Assembly: GCA_022826005.1 (NCBI GenBank)
Contig: JAJDVT010000104.1
Span: 1 to 64,000, forward strand
Length of the DNA: 64,000 bases
From: Gemmatimonadota bacterium
GTDB lineage: Bacteria; Gemmatimonadota; Gemmatimonadetes; Longimicrobiales; Gaopeijiaceae
Direction of reading: 5' to 3'
Shown: piece by piece, positions 19,615 to 27,210 of the stretch
Position numbering within the stretch: the first letter of the stretch is position 1
Layout: each line of letters starts with the position of its first letter
Position numbers and translations under genes: made by a program
Notes under the pieces: generated by a model
The model's database searches: none
The model's input: only the letters and a program-made list of their open reading frames with translations
Told to the model about the DNA's origin: nothing

Positions 19615-19711
19615 TTTTACCGATCGGGAAAAACCGTGCAGTATCCGGGCCACAGTTTTCCCGATCGGGAAAACTCTGCGTGCAAAACGGTGAAAATCTT
19701 CCCGATCGGGA
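19615..19711. promoter_or_regulatory. Cluster of three CCGATCGG palindromes at exact 41-bp spacing
   Basis: Three palindromes share the core CCCGATCGGG (the first has one changed base). The middle one is a perfect 22-bp palindrome at 19654-19675 (AGTTTTCCCGA and its complement). The first spans 19615-19632 with one mismatched pair, and the third is perfect over 19700-19711. Their centres fall at 19623.5, 19664.5 and 19705.5, so both intervals are 41 bp, close to four helical turns; bound dimers would sit on the same DNA face. The cluster lies between two convergent genes, so no promoter is obvious. Binding sites for a regulator, or a remnant of a lost module, are the likely explanations. Confidence 0.7.
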
Positions 19712-19783
19712 CAATTCCTGTGACGCATCGCCAAGAGAGAGCGCTTGGGCTCCGCCAGCATTCGTGTGGGTGACCAACACGCG

Positions 19784-19825
19784 CGGACGCCGCTGACACG
19801 GGGGGGCGCCGACGGAAACGCGCGG
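19784..19825 (+). pseudogene. Ankyrin fossil beyond the array end
   Basis: In one frame 14 codons read RTPLTRGGADGNAR, combining the start (TPL) and end (GADxNAR) signatures of one ankyrin repeat with the middle missing. It suggests the array once reached further right. The segment is short, so chance resemblance cannot be excluded. Confidence 0.4.
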
Positions 19826-19882
19826 TGCTACGTCTTGGGGCCAAGCCGCCGAGCGACTACCCCCGGCGTCGGCAACTTCCCG

Positions 19883-21595
19883 CTAACCGCCGTCCGTCCG
19901 CCTCGGCAACACCAGCGTGATGTCCCCGATCCGCCACGGCTCCCACCTCATGTACAACGGCACCGTGACGATCAGGTGGGCCCGTCCGCGCACCTCCTCG
20001 CCGTCGGGACCGTGCCAGGTCGCCACCACCCACACGTCCCCGATGTTGTTGCGCATGCCGCTGCGCTCGGGGTTGGGGCCGTCGATCGCGGGATGGAAGA
20101 GGCCGCCCTCGTCCAGCGTGCCGATGTACTCGATGTCGTCGTCGTCGAAGACCGCGGCGTACTCCTCGACGCTCCAGGTCACGTCGACGTGGCCGAGCGG
20201 CAGGTCGTCCCCGGTTTCGGGCTCGCCATCGGGCCCGTTGCTGTAGGCGGTCACCTCGAACTGGGCGAATCCCTTGGGGAAGTTCCCGCCGCCGACCCGC
20301 GCCATCCCCGCCTCGGGCGTCACCGCGATCCGGTCGATCGTCTCGTAGACGGTCAATGCGCCCGGAACAGGCTGGCCGGCCAGGAAAACGTCGCGGGCGC
20401 CCGCCGCGGCATCGTCAGCCGCCGCGACTTCCGCCGTAAACCGGTCGGCCTCGCTCGCGACCACGCGCACGACCTCGATCCCCGGCCCAAGGTCCACGTC
20501 ATCCGGCCCCAGCCCTGTGGCCAGGTTCACCCCGTGCACGGTCACGGTCGTAGTCGTCCCAACACGCATCGCCACCGGGTGCAGCCCCGACAGCACCGGG
20601 CCGTTCGCCCGCACCAGCTTCACATCCGGCCCGAACTCGTCGTAGGCGCCCATGAACCAGCGCCCGTTGATCTCGTTCCAGCCGCGCTCGACCATCATGA
20701 CCTCGCGCAGCGCGGTCTCCTCGTCCCCGCCGACGAACGACCGGCCGCGCCACTGGTAGCCGGTGTAGACGATCGACCGCCCGCCCCGCTCCACCCGCTC
20801 CCCGGTTCGCGCGTACTCGTAGTCGAGCTGCGTGACGAAGCTGGACTCGTCCGCACCCTGCGCGATCTCCACCGTCCCGTAGATCGGCCCGAACCCCGGG
20901 TCGTGACCGCTCAGCGCCCAGGTCCCCGCGATCCGGGGAGGCCGCTTCGTCGCCGACCAGGCCGTCCACTCCGGCGTGACCAGCGGAAACTCGCCCGACA
21001 GGTGGCGCACCGCGGCGTCCTTCGGATGGCCGGAACTCCCTCCGAACCGCATGAACCCCTGACCGTCCGAGAGCGGGTAGTAGCCTCTGTGCGTGGCCAT
21101 CAGCAGATCCCACTCCTCCCGGGTCCGACGCTGGGTGATGACCCGTCCCATGGAGTGGCACTGGCTGCAGGTGTCCTCCACATCCTCATCCGGCTCGTAA
21201 CTCCAGTCGATCAGCCGCCGCTCGACCTCGAAGCGCCCCGGCCGAAGCTCCTCCGGCGCAATCCCGTGATTGTCGGACAGGTAGCGGACAATGTCGCGCG
21301 CCACCGCCTCGTCCAACTCCACGTTGTTGAGCGTCACCATGCGCCGGATCGACTGCTGCCACCCCTCGGGCGTCTTCCGCATGTAGGAGATGCGGGTCAT
21401 CATGCTGTCGTCGTCGACCGCGTGGCAGCGCTGGCAGGCGTCGATGACGGTCTCGTTCGTGACGGGGAGGCCCTCGTCGTCCCCGTCGTCGCCGTTCTGC
21501 TGGGCGGCGGCGGGGGAGGGGAGGGTGAGGGAGAGGAGGAGCGCAGCGCACAGCCCCAGCAACGCCTTGGCCAAGGTGGATGCAAGGGGTCTCAT
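19883..21595 (-). CDS. Diheme cytochrome c protein resembling quinohemoprotein amine dehydrogenase alpha subunit
   Basis: 570 aa with a signal peptide ending PAAAQQ. Two c-type heme motifs lie in the N-terminal third: CQRCH (residues 54-58) and CSQCH (143-147). The C-terminal two thirds are beta-rich with Ig-like stretches (GTTTTVTVHGVNL), as in domains II-IV of the QhpA/PeaA alpha subunit, and length fits that family. In the known enzyme the alpha subunit works in the periplasm with the beta subunit and a small cross-linked CTQ-bearing gamma subunit that oxidises primary amines. No gamma, beta or radical-SAM maturase gene lies within several kb, so this is either an orphan subunit, a partner of genes elsewhere, or a relative with a different electron-transfer role. 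It is convergent with the ankyrin array. Confidence 0.75.
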   Translation of the reverse strand: MRPLASTLAKALLGLCAALLLSLTLPSPAAAQQNGDDGDDEGLPVTNETVIDACQRCHAVDDDSMMTRISYMRKTPEGWQQSIRRMVTLNNVELDEAVARDIVRYLSDNHGIAPEELRPGRFEVERRLIDWSYEPDEDVEDTCSQCHSMGRVITQRRTREEWDLLMATHRGYYPLSDGQGFMRFGGSSGHPKDAAVRHLSGEFPLVTPEWTAWSATKRPPRIAGTWALSGHDPGFGPIYGTVEIAQGADESSFVTQLDYEYARTGERVERGGRSIVYTGYQWRGRSFVGGDEETALREVMMVERGWNEINGRWFMGAYDEFGPDVKLVRANGPVLSGLHPVAMRVGTTTTVTVHGVNLATGLGPDDVDLGPGIEVVRVVASEADRFTAEVAAADDAAAGARDVFLAGQPVPGALTVYETIDRIAVTPEAGMARVGGGNFPKGFAQFEVTAYSNGPDGEPETGDDLPLGHVDVTWSVEEYAAVFDDDDIEYIGTLDEGGLFHPAIDGPNPERSGMRNNIGDVWVVATWHGPDGEEVRGRAHLIVTVPLYMRWEPWRIGDITLVLPRRTDGG

Positions 21596-21925
21596 CCGGT
21601 CGATTCCCCCCTTTCGAGGATCGAGATAGTCGCAGTCTGACCTTCAGGTGACGGTTTGATTTAGTCCCTCGGTCGAGGGTGCGCCAGAGCGGGGGTCGCA
21701 GTGGTAAGCGGGCAGGGCTCAGCCGAGTCGCCAATTCACCTGCCCGTGCCCTCGGCCCCTCGCTACCGGGCCTGCGCTCCCTGGATCAGCGCCTTCAACT
21801 CCCTGAATCCCTCGTCCTCCCGGGTTTCCCCACATTCCGCATTCTTGTGTGACATTGATTGTATCAATTTGCAGAGCGCTACGATAATACGGTTTGTGGC
21901 AAACAGCAATGATGATGCATCCTAT
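21596..21925. other. Intergenic region between QhpA-like and halogenase-like genes
   Basis: No convincing gene. It should hold the promoter of the QhpA-like gene. Two small inverted repeats are visible: CCCTCG-GT-CGAGGG near 21668-21681, and ATTGAT-TGT-ATCAAT at 21854-21868 in a locally AT-rich stretch downstream of the halogenase-like gene. Confidence 0.5.
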
Positions 21926-23554
21926 TCACCCACCTCCCGCCGGCAGCAGCACCCCATCCGCAACGAGCAACGCGATTACACTGATGAAGTTGCCCAGGTC
22001 CACCGGGGGCAGATCCTCGCGGGCGGCCCATTCGTGGTACGACTCGTAGAGGGCGCCGGGGTTCGCGCACCCGGGGGCGAGGTGCACGACTCGCAGGAGG
22101 TCGACGTCACGAAAGTAGCGGACGCCGCCGGGGAAGCGCGGGGTGACGAGGGCCGGTGCCATCCGGATCCGGTTGCCGATGACGAGGGGGCACTCGACGG
22201 TCTCGCGGGATCCGATCCGCAGTCGGCCGGAGCCGAGCCGCAGCGCGTGAAAGGCCGCCCGGACTTCCGCGTCGTCGCGGAGTTCCTCGGCGCCCGGACC
22301 GTCGGGTGAATTGGCCTCGGCTCCGTCCTCGGGTCGGTCGGCGAGCCAGCGGGCGCGCTTTTCCCAGAAGGCCTCCGTGTCCCCCGTGCTCGCCGTCTCC
22401 CCCGTGCCCCCCGGCCCGGTCCCCGAGACCTGATTGGCGAGACCTTCCCGCAGCGACCCGTACATCGCGCGCTCCCGTCGGCTGAAGAAGGCCGCCGCGG
22501 TGTCGGCCAGCTCCGGCGTGCGGATCGCCGTGTTGACCGCGACGGCCGCGAGCCACGCCGACGCCAGCGCCTTCTTCACCCCGTAGGACGACATCGGATC
22601 GGCGAAGGAGGCGGCATCGCCCACCATGAGCGCCCGTCCGGGGGCAAACTCCGACGACGTGTACATCGATGCGGTCACCGCCCATGCGTCGCCGGCGGGT
22701 TCGGCGGGGTCGGTGATGGAGGACATGAGGGCGGTGTCGGCGATCTCGGCCTCGAAGGCCGTCGAGAGGTCGCCTGCGCCCTCCATCACAGCCTGAAGGC
22801 GAGGGTCCACCATCACCGCCACATGCCGTTCCTCGTTCGAGGTCGGGACGGACCAGGCCCAGCCGCGATCGAAGCTCTCCACCAGGGCGTGCGCGGGGTC
22901 GACATTGCTCCAGCCGCCCTCCTTCCGGTAGCGGCGCACGACCGCGAGCGTCGGCGCGCCTGCCTCCATCACCCTGTAGCGCCGCGCCACCACCCCCGCC
23001 CGCCCCGTGCAGTCCAGCACCCAACCCGGGACGATCTCCGCGCGCCCCCCGCCATCCAGCGCGATGTCGACCCGCCACCCCTCCCCCCCACCATCCTGCT
23101 CCGGCATCCGCACCACGCCCCCCACGATCTCCGCCCCGGCCTCCGCCGCCGCCTCACGCAGCACGCGGTCGAACCGTGACCGCAGCACATGGAACCCGGT
23201 GGCGCCACCCGCGAAGTCGTCGCGGCGCCCCTCACCGCCCCAAAGCGCCGTATTCCCCCCGTTCGGGTGAAATCCCCCCGCCTCCACCACCCCCAGCAGC
23301 CCCGTCGCGGCCAGGACCTTGCGCGTGCTCGGCGGCAGTGACTCTGCGAGCGACAGCGGAGCGGCCCCGCGCCTGGCACCGGCCCGCGCCCCGGCACCGC
23401 CGCCCACCGCGCGCTCCACGACCACCACCCTGACCCCCCACTGCGCAAGGAGCCGCGCAGCGGCCGCCCCGGCGGGTCCGCCGCCGAGGACGAGCACCTG
23501 GGGGTCCGTCGTCACCTTGCCGCGTCCGTCCTCTGCGGCTGCCTGGTTCGTCAT
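21926..23554 (-). CDS. FAD-dependent halogenase-like oxidoreductase
   Basis: 542 aa from ATG 23554, the first Met before the Rossmann fold; the longer frame upstream runs through a dispersed repeat and is unlikely to be coding. The N-terminus has the FAD-binding GGGPAG motif (residues 24-29). A GWAWSVP segment in the middle matches the WxWxIP signature of flavin-dependent halogenases, with Val for Ile, and VMVGDAASFADP is the second FAD motif. These enzymes use reduced FAD, supplied by a separate reductase, to make HOCl for aromatic chlorination or bromination. The substrate cannot be told from sequence. No flavin reductase, carrier protein or biosynthetic cluster is adjacent. Without the WxWx[IV]P motif one would call it a generic FAD monooxygenase, which remains the alternative. 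Confidence 0.75.
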   Translation of the reverse strand: MTNQAAAEDGRGKVTTDPQVLVLGGGPAGAAAARLLAQWGVRVVVVERAVGGGAGARAGARRGAAPLSLAESLPPSTRKVLAATGLLGVVEAGGFHPNGGNTALWGGEGRRDDFAGGATGFHVLRSRFDRVLREAAAEAGAEIVGGVVRMPEQDGGGEGWRVDIALDGGGRAEIVPGWVLDCTGRAGVVARRYRVMEAGAPTLAVVRRYRKEGGWSNVDPAHALVESFDRGWAWSVPTSNEERHVAVMVDPRLQAVMEGAGDLSTAFEAEIADTALMSSITDPAEPAGDAWAVTASMYTSSEFAPGRALMVGDAASFADPMSSYGVKKALASAWLAAVAVNTAIRTPELADTAAAFFSRRERAMYGSLREGLANQVSGTGPGGTGETASTGDTEAFWEKRARWLADRPEDGAEANSPDGPGAEELRDDAEVRAAFHALRLGSGRLRIGSRETVECPLVIGNRIRMAPALVTPRFPGGVRYFRDVDLLRVVHLAPGCANPGALYESYHEWAAREDLPPVDLGNFISVIALLVADGVLLPAGGG

Positions 23555-23603
23555 CCCGCAATTGCTGCGCGCCAACGCCCTTGCGTCAAGTCCGCATTCG
23601 GGC

Positions 23604-23624
23604 GGCTTTATCCACGGACTGCTA
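23604..23624. repeat. 21-bp dispersed repeat, copy A
   Basis: A 21-bp sequence containing TTTATCCACGGACTGC recurs exactly at 61806-61826, 38 kb away. Both copies sit in short gaps upstream of a gene start but in opposite orientation relative to that gene, so a shared promoter is unlikely. Confidence 0.75.
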
Positions 23625-23692
23625 GAGATGGCTCCGCCGGCGAGGTCCACCGCCGGCCCTCCGCCTCCGCCGATCAGGTGCACGCCAGACCT

Positions 23693-23738
23693 CTTCTTGA
23701 CTCCGAACGAATATCTGACTAGTCTGCTAACTAGTCAG
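23693..23738 (+). promoter_or_regulatory. Promoter and operator of the first Phd/VapC locus
   Basis: CTTCTTGACT (23693-23702) provides a TTGACT -35, with TAGTCT at 23720-23725 as a likely -10 (17-bp spacing). A perfect inverted repeat CTGACTAGT-N6-ACTAGTCAG (23715-23738) overlaps the -10, as expected for an autoregulated antitoxin operon. The same CTTCTTGACT and ACTAGT elements occur at 27211-27236. Confidence 0.7.
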
Positions 23739-23775
23739 GTCAATGGTTGACCCGAAACCCCTGCGGCGAGGCCCC

Positions 23776-24033
23776 ATGCCCAACGTCTGGCAGGTTCAGG
23801 AAGCCAAGGCCCGCTTCAGCGAGATGCTGGATTCGTCGATGGTCGAGGGGCCGCAGATCGTTACCAAGCGCGGCGTCGAAGCGGCCGTCCTCGTCCGGAT
23901 CGACGAGTGGCGCCGACTTCGGAAGCTTGCACGGCGGGACGTCAAGGATCTCCTGCTCGCCGCGGAAGCCCGGACGCAGGCACTGGCGCCGCGGCGCCCG
24001 GAGCGCTCCCGTCGGGAGCCGCCTCCCCTGTAG
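23776..24033 (+). CDS. Phd/YefM-family antitoxin
   Basis: 85 aa from ATG 23776, which follows GAGG; an in-frame ATG at 23743 lies only 5 nt after the operator and has no ribosome site. The N-terminal fold WQVQEAKARFSEMLD...GPQIVTKRGVEAAVLVRIDEW is the classical Phd DNA-binding and dimerisation domain. The C-terminal tail, rich in Arg and Pro, would wrap the toxin. It precedes a VapC-type PIN gene by 39 nt, so the pair forms a type II toxin-antitoxin unit controlled from 23693-23738. Confidence 0.85.
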   Translation: MPNVWQVQEAKARFSEMLDSSMVEGPQIVTKRGVEAAVLVRIDEWRRLRKLARRDVKDLLLAAEARTQALAPRRPERSRREPPPL

Positions 24034-24072
24034 CCCGGCAGCGGCCGCGCCCACCGTCCACGGAGCCCAGCC

Positions 24073-24477
24073 ATGTATCTCCTCGACACCGGCGTCGTAT
24101 CCGAACTCCGGCGGCCGCAGCCGCATCCGTCCCTGGTCCGATGGATCACCGAGGCACCACCCGACCAACTGTTCATGTCGGCCGCCACCCTTGGCGAGAT
24201 CCAGGCCGGGATCCAGAACGTGCGCGACTGGGATCCCCGCAGCGCCATTGAGCTGGAGGTCTGGCTGGAGGCCGTGATCGAATCGGGCGCGGTGTTGCCG
24301 ATGGATGCGGAGTGCTTCAGGGAGTACGCGCGGATCCAGCACCGCCGACCGCGGGGCGTGTCAAGCGTGGCGATGATCGCGGCTGCCGCCCGGGTTCATC
24401 AATTGACGGTCGTTACACGGGATGGTCGGGACTATCGGCGACTTGGGGTCGGCTGTGTGAATCCGTTCAGGCTGTGA
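24073..24477 (+). CDS. VapC-like PIN-domain toxin with a changed acidic residue
   Basis: 134 aa PIN-domain protein (YLLDTGVVSELRR... TLGEIQAGI... VTRDGRDYRRLGV...NPF). PIN RNases cut tRNA or rRNA using three or four acidic residues around Mg2+. Asp5, Glu42 and Asp120 are present, but the third acid, normally the Asp before AMIAA, is Val99 (SSVAMIAA). This could lower or abolish RNase activity, leaving a decayed toxin, or the site may be rebuilt by another residue such as Asp117. It lies downstream of the Phd antitoxin in the same operon. Confidence 0.85.
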   Translation: MYLLDTGVVSELRRPQPHPSLVRWITEAPPDQLFMSAATLGEIQAGIQNVRDWDPRSAIELEVWLEAVIESGAVLPMDAECFREYARIQHRRPRGVSSVAMIAAAARVHQLTVVTRDGRDYRRLGVGCVNPFRL

Positions 24478-24488
24478 GCAATGAGACA

Positions 24489-24833
24489 CTACGTCATCGG
24501 ACTGGCGCGTCTACTGCCCACGGGGCGACATGGGTTGACTCGGACATGCGGCTCCCATTCCCCCGCACCTCCCCGGGGGACGGGCGCGGACGTATGACCG
24601 CTCAGGATGCGCCACCCGTCCGCTTCGTGGACCCAGACCGTCGTCATGGCGCCGCCGTAATTGAACTCGAACCCGCCTTCACCCTGGAGCGTGCTCTCAA
24701 ACAGGGACCGGACGAGCGCGAGACCAGGCGCCAGAGCTTCGATGTCGATGTCGGAGTACTCCGTCGTGATCCGCATGGTCGGGCCGAGCGCCGGCCGGCG
24801 CCGGCGGTCGGCGGAGACGGTTGCGATCGTCAC
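24489..24833 (-). CDS. NTF2/SnoaL-like protein, N-terminally short
   Basis: 114 aa from GTG 24833, which overlaps the stop of the upstream VOC gene (GTGA). The core (ALAPGLALVRSLFESTLQGE...GGAMTTVWVHEADGWRILSGHTS) is the beta-sheet half of a DUF4440/SnoaL-type NTF2 fold. The usual N-terminal helices are missing, so the gene is either a shortened form or a fragment that kept translational coupling. The C-terminal 25 residues are Arg/Pro-rich and may be read-through. Ligand or reaction unknown. It is the last gene of the ArsR-VOC-NTF2 unit. Confidence 0.6.
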   Translation of the reverse strand: MTIATVSADRRRRPALGPTMRITTEYSDIDIEALAPGLALVRSLFESTLQGEGGFEFNYGGAMTTVWVHEADGWRILSGHTSAPVPRGGAGEWEPHVRVNPCRPVGSRRASPMT

Positions 24834-25225
24834 GGTTGAGCCTTCTCCTCCATGATCTGGATCAGGTTGCCGCATGTATCGTCGAAGACTGCGGTAATGA
24901 CGGTCCCCAGGTCGGTTGGCGGCTGCACGAATCGCACGCCTTTCGCCACGAGACGCTCGTGCTCGGCTCCGACATCGTCGACCGCGAAGGAGGTATAGGG
25001 GATCCCGTCCTCCACCAGCGCCTTCCTGAATGGAACAACTGCGGGGTGCCCAGCAGGCTCCAGCACCAACTCCGTCCCCTCCGGAGCCTCCTCGGACACC
25101 ACGGTGATCCACGCGTGCTCTCCCAGCGGGATGTTGTGCTTCAGCCGAAAGCCCAGCGTTTCCGTGTAGAAACGAAGTGCTTTCTCCTGATCGTCTACGC
25201 AGACGCTGGTCCAGTTGATTCTCAT
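24830..25225 (-). CDS. VOC-family (glyoxalase/bleomycin-resistance type) protein
   Basis: 131 aa from ATG 25225, which overlaps the ArsR stop (ATGA). One vicinal-oxygen-chelate fold with paired beta-alpha-beta-beta-beta units: INWTSVCVDDQEKALRFYTETLGF at the start and TVITAVFDDTCGNLIQIME at the end. Members bind metals and act on small molecules or sequester drugs; substrate is not readable here. Tight coupling to an ArsR regulator suggests an inducible stress response, a common pairing of PhnB-like VOC proteins. Confidence 0.8.
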   Translation of the reverse strand: MRINWTSVCVDDQEKALRFYTETLGFRLKHNIPLGEHAWITVVSEEAPEGTELVLEPAGHPAVVPFRKALVEDGIPYTSFAVDDVGAEHERLVAKGVRFVQPPTDLGTVITAVFDDTCGNLIQIMEEKAQP

Positions 25226-25560
25226 TCCTCCATGTCCTCGTCCGTTGAGTGTGAAGTGTCCTCGTGCCGTGAAATGTCCTCGTCCGTCGAGATCGGCCAC
25301 CGCTCGCCGATTGCCTTCAGCGGGGCGCCCGCGAACCAGTGGAGCTTCGACCTCCCCTCGCGCTTCGTGCGAATGAGCCCGGCGGCTTCCAGGACGTCCA
25401 GGTGTTGCGAGATCGCCTGCCGCGAGGAGCTGATGCCGTGTTTCATGATCAGGCGCGCACAGAGTTCGAAGAGCGATTGACCCGACCGATCCACGAGCTC
25501 ATCCAGGATGGCCCGCCGGGTTCGGTCAGCGATCGCGCGATAGATGTCCACATGAAGCAT
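25222..25560 (-). CDS. ArsR-family winged-helix repressor
   Basis: 112 aa from ATG 25560; a TTG at 25569 is possible but lies inside the operator. The HTH reads IYRAIADRTRRAILDELV...SRQAISQHLDVLEAAGLIRTKREGRSKLHW, the typical ArsR recognition helix and wing. No CxC metal motif of the metal-sensing branch is seen, so it probably senses a non-metal signal or acts as a constitutive repressor. The two downstream genes overlap it by 4 bp each, so the three are surely co-translated. Confidence 0.85.
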   Translation of the reverse strand: MLHVDIYRAIADRTRRAILDELVDRSGQSLFELCARLIMKHGISSSRQAISQHLDVLEAAGLIRTKREGRSKLHWFAGAPLKAIGERWPISTDEDISRHEDTSHSTDEDMEE

Positions 25561-25563
25561 GAT

Positions 25564-25583
25564 ATGCAAGCGTGGGCTTGCAT
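25564..25583 (-). promoter_or_regulatory. Likely ArsR operator
   Basis: A perfect inverted repeat ATGCAAGC-GTGG-GCTTGCAT ends 4 bp upstream of the ArsR start codon. Its position and symmetry fit autorepression by the ArsR dimer. Confidence 0.7.
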
Positions 25584-25639
25584 GTCAACTCCTGCGGGTC
25601 ATCCCCGCGGTCATCCACCCCTCGCTCGGCGGCGCGGGG

Positions 25640-26083
25640 CTAACCGCTGCCCGCATCCCCACTCTTCCGTGATCCGAACCAGACGCCGACGGCCCCGATC
25701 AGCGGGTTGAGCCAGTTGAACCAAGCCGGCTGAAGGGCGCCCGCAGTCGCCTCCATCATGGACACGTCGTCGGGGCGCGGTCCTGCCGCGGTCTCCGGCG
25801 CCATCAGGGCATTCACCACTCCGAGCACGATCACCAGGCCGATCAGAATCGTGGCGCCCCTGGCATCGTGCGCCACCCTGGCACAGACTTGCCCGCCGAT
25901 GTACGCGCCCGCGAGCCCAAGTACGAGCTGGACGAGAGCCCAGTTGCCGGGCACGTCCCAGGAACCAGGCTCGAAGGCGCGCGAAGGTCCCACTGTCAGC
26001 CACAGAAGCGAGAAGAGTGCGAAGAGCACCGCAGCCATGGCAATGTAGCCGGCGACGGCGGCGAGGATGTTTCGGAGCATCAT
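25640..26083 (-). CDS. Small four-helix membrane protein, unknown function
   Basis: 147 aa starting MMLRNILAAVAGYIAMAAV. Four hydrophobic segments are visible: about residues 5-30, 48-70, 78-95 and 120-138. The second contains GLAGAYIGGQVCARVA, a small-residue helix. No catalytic motif or named family is recognised. It lies beside the ArsR operator, same strand, 57 bp upstream of it, but probably belongs to a separate unit. Confidence 0.7.
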   Translation of the reverse strand: MMLRNILAAVAGYIAMAAVLFALFSLLWLTVGPSRAFEPGSWDVPGNWALVQLVLGLAGAYIGGQVCARVAHDARGATILIGLVIVLGVVNALMAPETAAGPRPDDVSMMEATAGALQPAWFNWLNPLIGAVGVWFGSRKSGDAGSG

Positions 26084-26224
26084 GTTCCTCCACAGAACGA
26101 GTGGTGTTGTCGGCCCGATTCGCGTGCCCGCCCCTAAGGTAGCTTGAGTCCCCGGGAGATTCCCTATAGCTTATCTGCCCCGCGTCACCGTCGGCGCAAC
26201 GCCGCGGCGGCGAGGGACACGGAC

Positions 26225-26297
26225 GCCCCCATCGTCTAGTGGACTAGGATACCTGGTTCTCAGCCAGGAGACCGGGGTTCGATTCCCCGTGGGGGTA
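26225..26297 (+). tRNA. tRNA-Glu (CTC)
   Basis: 73 nt that fold as a full cloverleaf. The acceptor GCCCCCA pairs with TGGGGGT (one G-U), the anticodon stem CCTGG/CCAGG encloses TTCTCAG with anticodon CTC, and the T arm is CGGGG-TTCGATT-CCCCG. CCA is not encoded. Confidence 0.95.
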
Positions 26298-26335
26298 CTT
26301 GGCAGGCTGGAGCGGCGGTTGCGCCCGCCTGTCAC

Positions 26336-26408
26336 GGTCGCTTAGCTCAGTCGGTAGAGCACTACGCTCACATCGTAGGGGTCGCTGGTTCGAGTCCAGC
26401 AGCGACCA
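26336..26408 (+). tRNA. tRNA-Val (CAC)
   Basis: 73 nt with acceptor GGTCGCT/AGCGACC, anticodon stem CTACG/CGTAG around CTCACAT (anticodon CAC), and T arm CTGG-TTCGAGT-CCAG. CCA is not encoded. It lies 38 bp after tRNA-Glu, probably in one transcript. Confidence 0.95.
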
Positions 26409-26498
26409 TTCTTCAGTCTGCTCGGCGCTATCGCCTTGTTCCACGGGCCGGTCATCGTCCGTGGGGCCGGCTGCCGGACCGTTGCCGACGCCCTTGCA

Positions 26499-27150
26499 TC
26501 ACCTCCGCAGGCAGTCCAGGCAAGCCTTCGCCTGCTCCGTCACCGCCTCCTCCAGCCTGGCAACGATCGGGTGATCCATCCCTTCGGCGCGGGAGTCCGC
26601 GACGATCCGACTGAGGCGATCGGGCGTTTCCGCGGCCACGGATTCGCAGATTCCGAGCACCTCGTCGGCCGGCAGCCCGACCTCCGCGGCGAAGCGCTCC
26701 CAGTGCCTCACCCGGACGTACCCGATCCGCGACTCCCCGCCGATCTTCATCGCCGGCTTAAGTCTGGGCGCGTAGCGGCCGGGATAGGGCAGGGGGTTGG
26801 CCAGGTCGTAGAGCGCAGCAAGCCTGACGGTCCCCCCCGCGCCGATCAGCAGGGAGAAGTTCCGGGCGTGCGCGTCCGTGCCGCCGATCACCCAGTTCAG
26901 CGCGATCGCCCTGGCCCTGACCAACGCGCTCCGGACGGACGAATTGAACCGCCCCCGGGCAGTCCTCACCGGTGGCGGTCAGGAGAGAGAACGCACTGCG
27001 GGCCGACACCTGGAATCTCCGGGCCCAGCGGGCCAGCACGTTCTCGTTGTCGGGCAGAAGTCCCCACAGCCATTGCTCGATTCCGTCGTGTTTGTGGCGC
27101 CGAGCGGCCAGCGGCATCGTGAGGGACAGCGGGTGCCCTCACGGGGTCAG
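26499..27150 (-). pseudogene. Decayed hipA-like serine/threonine kinase gene
   Basis: Two pieces of a HipA protein lie in different frames. The N-terminal piece (27138 down to about 26940) reads GHPLSLTMPLAARRH...QWLWGLLPDNENVLARWARRF...GEDCPGAVQFV, the HipA N-terminal subdomain. The C-terminal piece (about 26955-26499) reads NWVIGGTDAHARNFSLLI and then the C-terminal helices. Between them the kinase N-lobe and hinge, about 190 residues, are gone, and the junction changes frame; the first 40-50 residues are missing too. Intact HipA is about 420 aa and phosphorylates glutamyl-tRNA synthetase in E. coli. No hipB partner is adjacent. The relic sits next to two tRNA genes and a second toxin-antitoxin locus. 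Confidence 0.8.
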
Positions 27151-27210
27151 CACCTGTCACCCCACGGTGCCCCGAGAGGCCCCCGCTGCTCGACCGAGAC
27201 GATCCCACTG

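Noticed and set aside
19615-19711. CRISPR-like array
   Set aside because: Three units with only 10-22 bp of palindromic identity and about 20-nt gaps are too short and too few, and no cas gene is present.
19745-21640. Plus-strand ORF of 631 codons over the QhpA-like gene
   Set aside because: Its translation is His/Pro/Arg-rich antisense of a protein with two heme motifs. Only the first few codons (ankyrin fossil) seem meaningful.
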